Assembly: GCF_002307475.1 (NCBI RefSeq)
Contig: NZ_NTMH01000003.1
Location: forward strand, 124,001-188,000
Length of the DNA: 64,000 bases
Reading direction: 5' to 3'
DNA from: Pantoea allii
Lineage (GTDB): Bacteria; Pseudomonadota; Gammaproteobacteria; Enterobacterales; Enterobacteriaceae
This document shows, piece by piece, positions 27,570 through 36,316 of the stretch (its first letter is position 1; every line of letters begins with the position of its first letter). Below the pieces are notes generated by a model. It was not told the DNA's origin. It made no database searches and worked only from the letters and a program-made list of their open reading frames with translations. The position numbers were made by a program, and so were the translations under genes.

Positions 27570-27762
27570 CTGTACTGAGTCATAACGATGAGTGTGTAAT
27601 TGCCCGTTCTGCAGAAGCAAAGGCGGTAAAAATCTCAATGAGTGCACCATATTTCAAGCTTGAGAACGAATTGTTAGGGAGTTGCGCGGCAAACCCTGTT
27701 TAGAGCTTGAGGAATTCGCACCAACCAAACAGCAGATTATGGGTTCACGGTCAGTTACTGAA
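27557..27762 (+). pseudogene. umuC: UmuC (DNA polymerase V subunit) remnant with internal deletion
   Basis: One frame reads KPIAVLSHNDECVIARSAEA then KISMSAPYFKLENEL. This matches the UmuC region around residues 30-65 (consensus VVVLSNNDGCVIARSAEAKA). A second, shifted frame from about 27680 reads IVRELRGKPCLELEEFAPTK then QQIMGSRSVTE, matching UmuC near residues 220-255. The roughly 150 residues between are missing and the frames do not join. Prophages and islands often carry umuDC, so this is a decayed accessory polymerase gene. Confidence 0.82.
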
Positions 27763-27782
27763 TCAGCTTTGCCGGTTGCGGA

Positions 27783-27808
27783 TAATAAAAAGCCCGGTAT
27801 TACGGGCT
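27783..27808 (-). terminator. Terminator of the 37-aa membrane protein gene
   Basis: AGCCCG (27791-27796) pairs with CGGGCT (27803-27808). On the minus strand it is followed by TTTTTATTATCC, giving an intrinsic terminator 15 bases past the stop codon. Confidence 0.8.
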
Positions 27809-27822
27809 GATAGTCATTTGAT

Positions 27823-27936
27823 TTAGTCGTAGCCGCCTTCCTGATATTGCGGACTATCGCCTGGTCGATCCTTTAACCAAAATATAATCCCTACAGCTAT
27901 AAGAATGGCCAGAATTATAATTATATAAGTCATCAT
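27823..27936 (-). CDS. Small single-span membrane protein (37 aa)
   Basis: ATG 27936 is preceded by GAGGGAA at good spacing. The 37-residue product starts MMTYIIIILAILIAV, so almost the whole N-terminal half is one membrane helix. A polar tail follows (KDRPGDSPQYQEGGYD). It has its own terminator, which makes a real transcription unit likely. The family is not recognised. It sits inside the island between the umuC remnant and the truncated duplicate gene. Confidence 0.65.
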   Translation of the reverse strand: MMTYIIIILAILIAVGIIFWLKDRPGDSPQYQEGGYD

Positions 27937-28016
27937 ACATTCCCTCGTGTCAGCAACCATTCAATCTTATAGGCTTACAGTTTGTGTGTGTAATCGTATG
28001 TGCAGATCAATTATGC

Positions 28017-28039
28017 AAAAACGATCGGTAAAAACGATC
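28017..28039. repeat. Two tandem copies of AAAAACGATC
   Basis: The decamer AAAAACGATC occurs at 28017-28026 and 28030-28039, a 13-base period, in non-coding island DNA. It might be a repressor operator left from a prophage. No regulator is visible. Confidence 0.4.
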
Positions 28040-28173
28040 AATCACAGATGCTTTAACCAAAAAAAATCACTTATACATCATAGAGGTTACAATTCTCACA
28101 ATTGATGTGTATTGATTAATACAGATGATGGCTGATGCTGGGTATCAGCAGAGAAAGAAAGGGATACAGGAAA

Positions 28174-28257
28174 ATGCTCCGTGACTACAAAACGATGATT
28201 ACCTTTCGTCAGATCTTGAACGCGACAGCGGGGCAATACACCGTCAGCTTTCATTAA
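28174..28257 (+). pseudogene. Truncated paralogue of the 106-aa prophage protein
   Basis: A 27-codon frame reads MLRDYKTMITFRQIL then ends after NATAGQYTVSFH. It aligns with the N-terminus of the gene at 27249 (MHREYEIMIAFRQAI). AGGA lies just upstream. The frame stops where the longer copy continues, so it is probably a broken second copy rather than a functional peptide. Confidence 0.6.
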
Positions 28258-28495
28258 AGTAAAAAACCACAAATAAAAAGTTAATATAAGCGAAGATTTT
28301 TAACCAAGGTTATGTGAGCGTTAACAGTATCCAGTATTTTTTGTTGGAGCCAATCTTAATTTATGTCAAGTAATTAATTCTTTTCAGGGTGCTGTGATTA
28401 ATTATTGAGTTTAGTTTTTTTTGCTTTATCTTTCTTCGCTGTAATATACATATGAAGTTGATTAGCTTCCTTGTTGCAACGAACTGAAAACAAAT

Positions 28496-29326
28496 ATGGC
28501 AAATAGAATAACAGATAAGCAGCATATAAAACTTACTTACATAACACATTTTTATTGCAATCAAGATAATATTGATTCTGTAATAAGCCTTCTCAGGAAA
28601 TACGAAAAGATGCCTGAAGAAGTATTGCAGGTCACAGAGTTTGTAATAGTAGACGACTGCTCTCCTTTAAAGTATGAAGTACCTGAGTTTAGACTGAATC
28701 TGACCTGGCTGTGTATAGACAGTGATATTAAGTGGAATCAGGGTGGCGCAAGAAATTTAGGGGTCACTTATGCCAAATCAGACAAAGTATTAATAACTGA
28801 TCTCGATCATGAGTTACCGGAAAAAACGTTCCGTTATCTCATCAATCATAAAAATCCAGATCGAAATTTTTACAAGATTTATCGAAAAAATCAGCGAGGT
28901 TTTTACAAAGGCCACAGTAATTTGTTCTTTATTTCTCGCGCAAGATTTATGCGTTTTTGGGGTTATGATGAAGAGTTTTCAGGACACTATGGCGCTGAGG
29001 ATTACAGGTTTGTAAAATTTCATAAATATCATGGTTCACGTCAGCGTTACCTTCCGAAGGCTTATTTTTGTCTTGAGCGGAACCTCGACAGGAATGATTC
29101 ATATCATTCACTTATCAGGGATTTAAGCACTAACACACCTGTAGACAGCCAGAAACATTACGAGGTTTGCACATATGGCTATGAGCACGGCCACAGTAGA
29201 TGTTTTCTTAACTTCACATGGCACATTGTAAAATCGACATCAATTCCTGCTCCAGATTTTAAAAGAGATGTTGTCTGGCAAAAGTTGTGGTGGCTTCGTT
29301 TCTTATTTAAAGCGCTAGCGAGATAA
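28496..29326 (+). CDS. Orphan family 2-type glycosyltransferase
   Basis: A 276-residue protein with the GT-A fold features of family 2 glycosyltransferases: a first strand and nucleotide site (FVIVDDCSP), NQGGARNLG, the metal-binding DLDHE in place of DxD, and a late acidic motif (GHYGAEDYRF) near the catalytic base position. No signal peptide or membrane helix is evident, so it should act in the cytoplasm on a nucleotide-sugar donor. The gene is AT-rich and stands alone, without the flippase or polymerase genes of a polysaccharide locus. The start codon has no clear Shine-Dalgarno. A role in modifying surface glycan, as with prophage-carried glycosyltransferases, is possible. Confidence 0.75.
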   Translation: MANRITDKQHIKLTYITHFYCNQDNIDSVISLLRKYEKMPEEVLQVTEFVIVDDCSPLKYEVPEFRLNLTWLCIDSDIKWNQGGARNLGVTYAKSDKVLITDLDHELPEKTFRYLINHKNPDRNFYKIYRKNQRGFYKGHSNLFFISRARFMRFWGYDEEFSGHYGAEDYRFVKFHKYHGSRQRYLPKAYFCLERNLDRNDSYHSLIRDLSTNTPVDSQKHYEVCTYGYEHGHSRCFLNFTWHIVKSTSIPAPDFKRDVVWQKLWWLRFLFKALAR

Positions 29327-29345
29327 CATTTTATAACTAAGTAAA

Positions 29346-29404
29346 GCCCGGCAAGCGGGCAATGACTCAACAGCGTCTGCCTAAGTTGCACTCCGGGGGA
29401 GTGC
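29346..29404. terminator. Two hairpins between convergent island genes
   Basis: GCCCG-GCAAG-CGGGC (29346-29360) and GCACTCC-GGG-GGAGTGC (29388-29404) lie between the glycosyltransferase and the 91-residue membrane protein. Neither has a good T-run, so they may be weak terminators. Confidence 0.4.
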
Positions 29405-29457
29405 GATTAAACTCTGGTCATACTCCCCCGTTTTGGCTTACGTCATTGGAGTTTTTA

Positions 29458-29733
29458 TCATCTTTTGAAGACAGCGATGAGCTTTCTACAAGCGGCATAG
29501 AGTATGAATGAATAAACGAGAAGGACCGCGACCAACGTTGCAAAAGTAATCGGATCTGATCCGCTTTCATAAGTATCTGTTATAAGGCCATGAAGGTGCG
29601 AATATGACCAGCCGACTATTGTCTGGGTTAACGCGTTCAGAGGCATTTTGTATGCTGAAAGCCAGAAGGCTAATAAGAAGCACACGATAAACAGCGCAGT
29701 GTTTTTAATGAATCTGGCATTTTTCAAAATCAT
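29458..29733 (-). CDS. Two-span membrane protein (91 aa)
   Basis: ATG 29733 follows an AGGGAA ribosome-binding site. The 91 residues show a basic start (MILKNARFIKN), a hydrophobic helix at about 11-28, a polar loop of some 30 residues, and a second helix at about 62-80 followed by CRKLIAVFKR. It is therefore likely an inner-membrane hairpin with both ends in the cytoplasm. The family is not recognised. It is the last orphan before the backbone resumes. Convergence with the glycosyltransferase gene argues against an operon with it. Confidence 0.6.
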   Translation of the reverse strand: MILKNARFIKNTALFIVCFLLAFWLSAYKMPLNALTQTIVGWSYSHLHGLITDTYESGSDPITFATLVAVLLVYSFILYAACRKLIAVFKR

Positions 29734-29963
29734 ATTTCCCTAATACAACTATGCTTCCATATACAGACAGTGGCAGACGTCGACGATGAATAGTGGTTTT
29801 GCGTCCGCCCAGCAGAGATCGCACATATTGAACCTCATGAGTACTTTCAGAGTCTATCAATCTATGCGACACCTGAGCAAAGTTATCCCGTCAATGTGGC
29901 TGGGTCACTCAACGTTGTTTGCACAGGTGTCAAGGGTAATGATCTGACGCCAGCCTTCACCGA

Positions 29964-30620
29964 TTACATCATTTCCAGCGACTGCACGCCTTTAACTTCC
30001 ATAATTTTGTCATACAGATGCGCATCGCTGGATTTGCGGGACAAGGTCACCTGCACGCTTAATTCACACTGGCCGCTTTCTTCATCCCGGTTAATCACCG
30101 AAATATTACCGTAGCGAATGCCTTCGCGTTGCATTACCAGCAGGACCAGTGGCACGCTCTTGGCCTTAAGATAAACAATCAGCGTGTGATGTTTGCCAAT
30201 CAATAAATGGCTCAGGCGGCGGAACACCTCCAGCACCACCAGGGCCAGTACCGTACCGTAAATCCCAATCTCATACATGCCGCTCCCGATTACCAGTCCG
30301 ATAGCGGCGGTAACCCACAGTCCGGCCGCCGTGGTCAGGCCTTTTACCACCTGTTTTTGAATCAGGATGGTGCCTGCGCCAAGAAAGCCCATACCACTCA
30401 CCACCTGTGCCGCGACGCGGCTGGGATCGAGGGCGACGTGATCTTTTATCAACATATCCGCAAAGCCATATTTGGACACCAGCATAAACATGGCGCTGCC
30501 GATCCCGACCAGGATGTGGGTCCGCAATCCGGCTTCTTTGGCGCGCATCTGGCGTTCCAGGCCAATCAGACCGCCCAGAATCCCAGCCAAAGCGATACGA
30601 ATCAGCATATCCATTAACAT
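29964..30620 (-). CDS. MgtC/SapB-family inner-membrane protein
   Basis: A 218-residue protein with four to five N-terminal membrane helices (about 5-145). It has the MgtC family motifs GGLIGLERQMRAKEAGLRTH and SGMGFLGAGTI. A C-terminal soluble ACT-like domain runs from about 150 to 218. In Salmonella, MgtC modulates the F-type ATP synthase and supports growth in macrophages and low magnesium. Relatives outside virulence loci have unclear roles. No mgtB or PhoP box is recognised beside it. The start is ATG 30620 with GGAG upstream. Confidence 0.88.
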   Translation of the reverse strand: MLMDMLIRIALAGILGGLIGLERQMRAKEAGLRTHILVGIGSAMFMLVSKYGFADMLIKDHVALDPSRVAAQVVSGMGFLGAGTILIQKQVVKGLTTAAGLWVTAAIGLVIGSGMYEIGIYGTVLALVVLEVFRRLSHLLIGKHHTLIVYLKAKSVPLVLLVMQREGIRYGNISVINRDEESGQCELSVQVTLSRKSSDAHLYDKIMEVKGVQSLEMM

Positions 30621-30802
30621 TGTTTTTCTCCGGTAATCATCATGCTTAGATAAGTGCAGTTACGTGACAGTGTGATAACAGGATAATTCTGCTTGCAATT
30701 AGCCGTCATATTTTTTGTAAAAAGCTGTTTCTTCTATCGACCCCGCGTCAGGCCTGACATATTCTTGCTTAGCCTTTAACTCACCTTCCCGGAGTCTGAT
30801 TG

Positions 30803-31078
30803 ATGAAAGCCGCTACTTTTCTGCTGGCTGGTGCCGCGTTGCTACTGTCTGCCTGTAGCAGCAACAGCGACGACAACGAGCCACCACAGCAAGCTACTGC
30901 CGCCCATGTTCAGCCACACGTGGTGATGTCGTCTATGGCAGAGGCAAACTGTGCCAATGCAGGAGGTACCCTGGCGTTTTCAAGTCAACTGGACGGTTCG
31001 CGCATCGGGATGTGCCAGTTAGTTAACGGCCGTCGCTGCAGCGAGCAGGCGTTGATCGGTGGCAACTGCGCACGCTAA
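30803..31078 (+). CDS. DUF333-family outer-membrane-type lipoprotein
   Basis: A 91-residue lipoprotein precursor. The signal peptide ends in the lipobox LSAC (Cys at about residue 18) and is followed by Ser/Asn/Asp. The mature part carries the DUF333 pattern EANCANAGGTL, CQLVNGRRCSEQAL and a final GGNC, with conserved cysteines. E. coli YdbJ and YoaF are small DUF333 lipoproteins; YdbJ lies near ldhA in E. coli, as this gene does here, but the sequence is divergent so no symbol is given. ATG 30803 is chosen over the TTG at 30800 because of GGAG spacing. Confidence 0.85.
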   Translation: MKAATFLLAGAALLLSACSSNSDDNEPPQQATAAHVQPHVVMSSMAEANCANAGGTLAFSSQLDGSRIGMCQLVNGRRCSEQALIGGNCAR

Positions 31079-31086
31079 ATGAAGCA

Positions 31087-31104
31087 GGCCGGATGGTGCC
31101 GGCC
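31087..31104. terminator. Hairpin between the lipoprotein gene and ldhA
   Basis: GGCCGG-ATGGTG-CCGGCC lies between the convergent stop codons. It lacks a clear T-run in either direction, so its terminator role is uncertain. Confidence 0.45.
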
Positions 31105-31111
31105 CACCGCG

Positions 31112-32104
31112 TCAGGCGGTAACTTGATTTTGACAGGATTCTCCCCGGTTGAGCTGACTGATATTTTCCAGCGTGGTTTCTGAAATCGCGGTCAGGGCTT
31201 CGGCTGTCAGAAAAGCCTGATGGCCGGTAAACAGCACATTGTGACAGGCTGACAGACGGCGGAAAACATCATCCTGAATCACATCATTCGATTTATCTTC
31301 AAAAAACAGGTCCCGCTCATTTTCATAAACGTCCATGCCGAGCGCACCAATTTTTTGCTGTTTCAGCGCGTCAATTGCGGCCTGAGAATCAATTAATCCT
31401 CCCCGGCTGGTATTGATGATCATCACGCCATCGCGCATCTGTGAAAAAGCCTGCGCATTCAGTAAATGGTGATTTTCCGGCGTGAGTGGGCAGTGCAGCG
31501 TTATCACGTGCGACTCCGCAAACAGGGTTTTCAGATCGACATACTCCGCGCCGAGCGCTAAAGCCTGCTCGCTCGGATAGGGATCGAAAGCCAGTAAACG
31601 CATGCCGAATCCTTTTAATATGCGCAGAGTGGCAATGCCAATTTTGCCGGTGCCGATGATTCCGGCGGTTTTGTTATGCATATTAAAACCGGTCAGGCCA
31701 TCCAGGGAAAAATTGGCATCGCGGGTGCGTTGGTAAGCGCGATGAATCCGGCGGTTTAACGTCATCATCAATCCCACCGCATGTTCGGCGACGGCTTCCG
31801 GGGAATAAGCCGGTACACGCACGACCTGCAGTCCCAGCGCCGCAGCGGCATCAAGGTCGACGTTATTAAATCCCGCACAGCGCAGTGCAATGTATTTGAC
31901 GCCAAGCGCGGCCAGCTCTTCCAGTACCGGACGGCTACCGTCATCATTCACAAAGATACAAACCGCATCACAGTCTACAGCCGTCTTCGCTGTGGTTTCA
32001 CTGAGTAAAAAATCAAAGAAGACCAATTCGAAACCATACTGTTGGTTGACCTGTTCAAGATACTTCTGGTCATAGTGTTTAGTGCTGTATACGGCGATTT
32101 TCAT
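31112..32104 (-). CDS. ldhA: D-lactate dehydrogenase (fermentative) LdhA
   Basis: A 330-residue cytosolic NADH-dependent enzyme that reduces pyruvate to D-lactate during fermentation (E. coli 329 aa). The Rossmann motif is GTGKIG. The catalytic Arg region RGGLIDS, the Glu in YENERDLFFED and the His in GHQAFLTAEAL are present. The start is ATG 32104 (MKIAVYSTKHYDQKY); a ten-residue longer frame is not conserved. It is divergent from ydbH. Confidence 0.98.
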   Translation of the reverse strand: MKIAVYSTKHYDQKYLEQVNQQYGFELVFFDFLLSETTAKTAVDCDAVCIFVNDDGSRPVLEELAALGVKYIALRCAGFNNVDLDAAAALGLQVVRVPAYSPEAVAEHAVGLMMTLNRRIHRAYQRTRDANFSLDGLTGFNMHNKTAGIIGTGKIGIATLRILKGFGMRLLAFDPYPSEQALALGAEYVDLKTLFAESHVITLHCPLTPENHHLLNAQAFSQMRDGVMIINTSRGGLIDSQAAIDALKQQKIGALGMDVYENERDLFFEDKSNDVIQDDVFRRLSACHNVLFTGHQAFLTAEALTAISETTLENISQLNRGESCQNQVTA

Positions 32105-32259
32105 CGTTGTGCTCCTGAAAAGGGGATGCAACAAGAATAACGTTTTCTGTTACTTTTTGCTGATACCTGTTTACCTTAGGGGGTGAAACCTTCACCTTCC
32201 CGGCGTTACGTGCCATCATTATTCTCAGGATATTGAGAAAAAAAAGGATTCTTGTTTTC

Positions 32260-34881
32260 ATGCCGCGGATTTTCCGTCGACGTCTCGCCGCTGTCCTGGC
32301 GCTGATAGTGTTGCTGCTGGGATTATTGCTGACCATTACACAGTGGCTGCCGCGTCTGGTTGGCATTTGGCTGCCTGTCGGCACGCGCGTCGAACTGGAA
32401 GGCGCGCCGCGCTGGCGCAACGGACAGGTCGTGTTTCCCCAAATCCATTACCAGGTGGGGGACTGTCGTCTGGCAAGTGTCAATCACGCGGCCCTTGGCT
32501 GGCAGCACTCGCGTTGGCAACTTAATGCGGAGCAGGTGACGCTACAGAGCGAATGTCTTCAACGGCTTCCTGAAACGGAAAATGCGACGGACGCGCCCAA
32601 AACGCTGGCCCAGTGGCAGGCAATGTTACCGGGCGCTGACATCCATATTGGCAAACTCACGCTCTCTCCCTGGCAAGATTATGCCGGGGGGCTGGATCTG
32701 ACGCTGGATTCATCCCGCCAACAGTTGCACTACCGCGGCACCAACTTGCAGCTCGATGCCACCTTACAGGGCCAGCAGTTGAATATTAGCCAACTGACCT
32801 TGACGCATCCGGCTTTACCCGAACCGCTGAGCCTTAATGGTCACTTCGAACTGCCTGAATATGCCAACGGCTTACCCGTTAACGGCGAGATTACCGGCAT
32901 GCTGGCGCTGGCGGCTTTTCCACAGCCGGTGCAAGCCGCGTTAAGCTGGCAGCATCAGCGTGGTGTGCTCAATATTACTACGGCGGGAACTGACCAGCCC
33001 TTGCTCCATCTTCCCTGGCAGGCCAGCCGCGATCGCATAACGATTGAACGCGGGGAATATTACTGGCCACTTGCGGCGCAACCGCTGTCTGGCTTTGTGA
33101 ATCTGACGCTGAACAACTGGCAAGCCGGCCTGGATGCCACCGAGATCAGGGGGCGTCTTAATATGTTAACCCAGGGACGCGGCGGCAAAGGTAATGTGGT
33201 ACTGGGAATAGGGCCGGGCCATCTCAGCCTCACGCAAAGCCAACTACCTTTACAGCTGACGGGTGAAAGCAAATTCTCTGCGATGCAGCTTTTTGGCACT
33301 ATTCCTGGCGAGCTGAACGGCTCGTTACTCAACCCGCAACTGACGGTAAAACCCAAAGCGCTTTTACGCCTGCGCGGGCGTTTACTCTCCACGCTGGAAG
33401 TCGATGAAGCGCGCTGGCCGCTGGCAGGTATACGTTTATCCTCACAAGGGATCTCCGGACGCCTGCAGGCAATTCTGCGTGCCCACGATCCCAGCTTTGG
33501 CCGGTTTACTCTGCATCTTGATGGTGGCGCGCATAACTTTTGGCCCGATTCGGGTGTGTGGAACTGGCGCTATTGGGGTGAGGGCGAAATGCGCCCCTTG
33601 CAGGCGAGGTGGGATGTGAACGGCACCGGCGGCTGGCGCGATACGCTGATTCATCTTGATCGCTTGTCTACAGGGTTTAACCAACTTGAATACGGTGGTG
33701 TTCGGGTTGAAAAGCCCCGCTTAACGCTGACGGCACCGGTCAACTGGCAGCGTGATGAGCGCCATCCATCATTTAACGGTAAGTTCCAGATGCAGGCAGG
33801 GGAAACGCGCTTTAGCTACGGCGGCTGGCTGGCAGATTCCACCCTCGACTTTGCGGCAACAGGCCGCGATCCAGGTCATTTCGTCTGGGGCGGACAGCTG
33901 AAAGCGGGCAAGGTCGGACCGGTGCGTGTTAACGGTCGCTGGGACGGCGAGCGTTTACGTGGACAGGCCTGGTGGCCAACTCAGTCGCTGACGGTGTTCC
34001 AGCCGCTGCTCAGTCCTGAACTGAAAATGAAGATTCAGTCAGGTGAGTTGCGCGCCCAGGTAGCATTTTCTGCCGCGGCTAAGCAGGGCTTTCAGGCTGG
34101 CGGACACTGGACCGTGAAAAACGGCAGCGTCTGGACACCCGACAGCCAGGTCAACGGTATCGATTTTTCCCTGCCTTTCCGTCTACAACATCAGCAGTGG
34201 CATTTTGGACGTCGCGGGCCGGTTTCATTACGTATCGCTGAAGTCAAAAACCAGTTTGCCATGCAGAATATTCGGGTCGATTTACAAGGTGCTTATCCTT
34301 GGCGTGAAAGCGATCCGCTATGGTTACAGGATGTCAGCATGGATCTGCTGGACGGCCAGATCACGATGCCGTCATTACGGCTGCCGCAGCACAGCCCGGC
34401 GCGCGTTTCGCTGCGAAACATCAGCCTGAGCAAGCTTGTCAGTGCTATTGATCCCAAACAGTTTGCCATGTCAGGAAGCGTGAACGGCGAATTACCGCTG
34501 TGGATCAACAATCCTCGCTGGATCGTTGAAAACGGCTGGATAGCCAACAGCGGGCCACTAACCTTCCGCCTGGATAAAGACATGGCCGATGCCATTACCC
34601 GGAATAACATCGCCGCTGGTGCGGCAATGGACTGGCTGCGCTATATGGAGATTTCGCGTTCGTGGGCCACCCTTAATCTGGATAATCTCGGGGAGCTAAC
34701 CATGGAGTCGCAAGTGAAAGGCACCAGCCGTTTCAGTAATCGCACTCAGACCGTGAATTTAAACTATCGTCATCAGGAAAACCTGTTCCAGCTGTGGCGC
34801 AGCCTGCGTTTTGGCGATAATTTGCAATCCTGGGTGGAGCAAAATGCCACCTTGCCGTCGAAAAAGGATCAATCACCATGA
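32260..34881 (+). CDS. ydbH: YdbH, AsmA-like intermembrane lipid-transport protein
   Basis: An 873-residue member of the AsmA-like family (E. coli 879). It has an N-terminal membrane anchor (residues 5-33, after a basic start). The long periplasmic part is predominantly beta strand, forming the hydrophobic groove that bridges inner and outer membranes. TamB, YhdP and YdbH redundantly move phospholipid to the outer membrane. The ORF opens nine codons earlier with TTG, but ATG 32260 with AAAGGA upstream fits better. It overlaps ynbE by 4 bases. Confidence 0.95.
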   Translation: MPRIFRRRLAAVLALIVLLLGLLLTITQWLPRLVGIWLPVGTRVELEGAPRWRNGQVVFPQIHYQVGDCRLASVNHAALGWQHSRWQLNAEQVTLQSECLQRLPETENATDAPKTLAQWQAMLPGADIHIGKLTLSPWQDYAGGLDLTLDSSRQQLHYRGTNLQLDATLQGQQLNISQLTLTHPALPEPLSLNGHFELPEYANGLPVNGEITGMLALAAFPQPVQAALSWQHQRGVLNITTAGTDQPLLHLPWQASRDRITIERGEYYWPLAAQPLSGFVNLTLNNWQAGLDATEIRGRLNMLTQGRGGKGNVVLGIGPGHLSLTQSQLPLQLTGESKFSAMQLFGTIPGELNGSLLNPQLTVKPKALLRLRGRLLSTLEVDEARWPLAGIRLSSQGISGRLQAILRAHDPSFGRFTLHLDGGAHNFWPDSGVWNWRYWGEGEMRPLQARWDVNGTGGWRDTLIHLDRLSTGFNQLEYGGVRVEKPRLTLTAPVNWQRDERHPSFNGKFQMQAGETRFSYGGWLADSTLDFAATGRDPGHFVWGGQLKAGKVGPVRVNGRWDGERLRGQAWWPTQSLTVFQPLLSPELKMKIQSGELRAQVAFSAAAKQGFQAGGHWTVKNGSVWTPDSQVNGIDFSLPFRLQHQQWHFGRRGPVSLRIAEVKNQFAMQNIRVDLQGAYPWRESDPLWLQDVSMDLLDGQITMPSLRLPQHSPARVSLRNISLSKLVSAIDPKQFAMSGSVNGELPLWINNPRWIVENGWIANSGPLTFRLDKDMADAITRNNIAAGAAMDWLRYMEISRSWATLNLDNLGELTMESQVKGTSRFSNRTQTVNLNYRHQENLFQLWRSLRFGDNLQSWVEQNATLPSKKDQSP

Positions 34882-35066
34882 GCCTCAGGGCTGTACTGCT
34901 GATGGTAGCCTGGCTACCGCTAACGGGTTGCGTGCCGCGCATTGAAGTGACCGCACCGAAAGAGCCCATCACCATTAATATGAATGTGAAAATTGAGCAT
35001 GAGATCCACATTAAAGTAGACAAGGATGTCGAAGCCTTACTGAAAAATCAGAGCGGCCTGTTCTGA
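34878..35066 (+). CDS. ynbE: YnbE, outer-membrane lipoprotein partner of YdbH
   Basis: A 62-residue lipoprotein with lipobox LTGC (Cys18). A mature beta-rich segment follows (EVTAPKEPITINMNVKIEHE). In E. coli YnbE oligomerises and joins the C-terminus of YdbH to complete the intermembrane bridge. Its start overlaps the ydbH stop (ATGA) and ydbL follows 11 bases later. Confidence 0.95.
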   Translation: MSLRAVLLMVAWLPLTGCVPRIEVTAPKEPITINMNVKIEHEIHIKVDKDVEALLKNQSGLF

Positions 35067-35077
35067 GGAGAGCCAGC

Positions 35078-35398
35078 ATGAAACGCATCGGTATTGCACT
35101 TTTACTGGCGACGACGATGAGCCAGCCCGCCTGGGCTTTAACGCTTGATGAGGCGCGTCAGTCAGGTCGGGTGGGCGAAACCCTGTCGGGCTATATTGCG
35201 CCGCGATCAGACGACAGTGAAACGCTGGCGCTGGTTAAACGCATTAATGACGGACGAAACGCCGAGTACCAACGTCTTGCCGAGCAGAACAACCTGAAAA
35301 CAGACGACGTGGCCCGAATTGCGGGACAAAAGCTGGTCACGCGTGCGGCTGCGGGTGAATACGTGCGCGGCATTAACGGTCAATGGCTGAAGAAATAA
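35078..35398 (+). CDS. ydbL: YdbL, periplasmic DUF1318 chaperone-like protein
   Basis: A 106-residue secreted protein with a signal peptide ending AWA-L (about residue 20). A compact helical domain contains QSGRVGETLSGYI and NAEYQRLAEQN. E. coli YdbL is proposed to control YnbE multimerisation. The operon ydbH-ynbE-ydbL is complete and in the conserved order. Confidence 0.95.
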   Translation: MKRIGIALLLATTMSQPAWALTLDEARQSGRVGETLSGYIAPRSDDSETLALVKRINDGRNAEYQRLAEQNNLKTDDVARIAGQKLVTRAAAGEYVRGINGQWLKK

Positions 35399-35423
35399 CC
35401 TGGCCGGGCGATACATTTCAGGC

Positions 35424-35450
35424 ATAAAAAAACCGGGCGGGTGCCCGGTT
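35424..35450 (-). terminator. Terminator between ydbL and azoR
   Basis: An 8-base-pair stem (AACCGGGC / GCCCGGTT, loop GGGT). The minus strand continues TTTTTT, so this is the azoR terminator and may also act on ydbL transcripts. Confidence 0.85.
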
Positions 35451-35469
35451 CTGGATCAAAACAGCATAA

Positions 35470-36105
<636 letters not shown>

Positions 36106-36316
36106 TCAATGATTTACACTCTACAAACATCAGGCCGAGGGTGAAAGCGCAATATTTCGAGAGCTATATTCGAATTAATTGAACAAGCTGGTTTTGCCGA
36201 CGGCCACGACGCGAAAGGGAATGTGCTATGCTAGGCGCAATTATTATCGTTAATCAGCCGGTTATCTTAGCGCCGTGCGCTGAGTCCACCCCGTCTGAGT
36301 AGGGTACGTCATCACT

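Larger units (their letters stand above)
25556..29733. mobile_element. Degraded genomic island at the ttcA attachment locus
   Basis: Between ttcA and the mgtC-like gene lie an integrase remnant, AT-rich orphan genes, a deleted umuC, a truncated duplicate of a prophage-type gene, several small membrane proteins and an orphan glycosyltransferase. None belongs to the conserved backbone, and base composition is visibly more AT-rich than on either side. I did not find a second copy of the ttcA-proximal sequence, so the right boundary (29733 to about 29960) is only an estimate. Confidence 0.75.

Noticed and set aside
28017..28039. Possible start of a CRISPR-like or iteron array
   Set aside because: Only two 10-base copies with a 3-base spacer; no further units, so neither a CRISPR array nor an origin.
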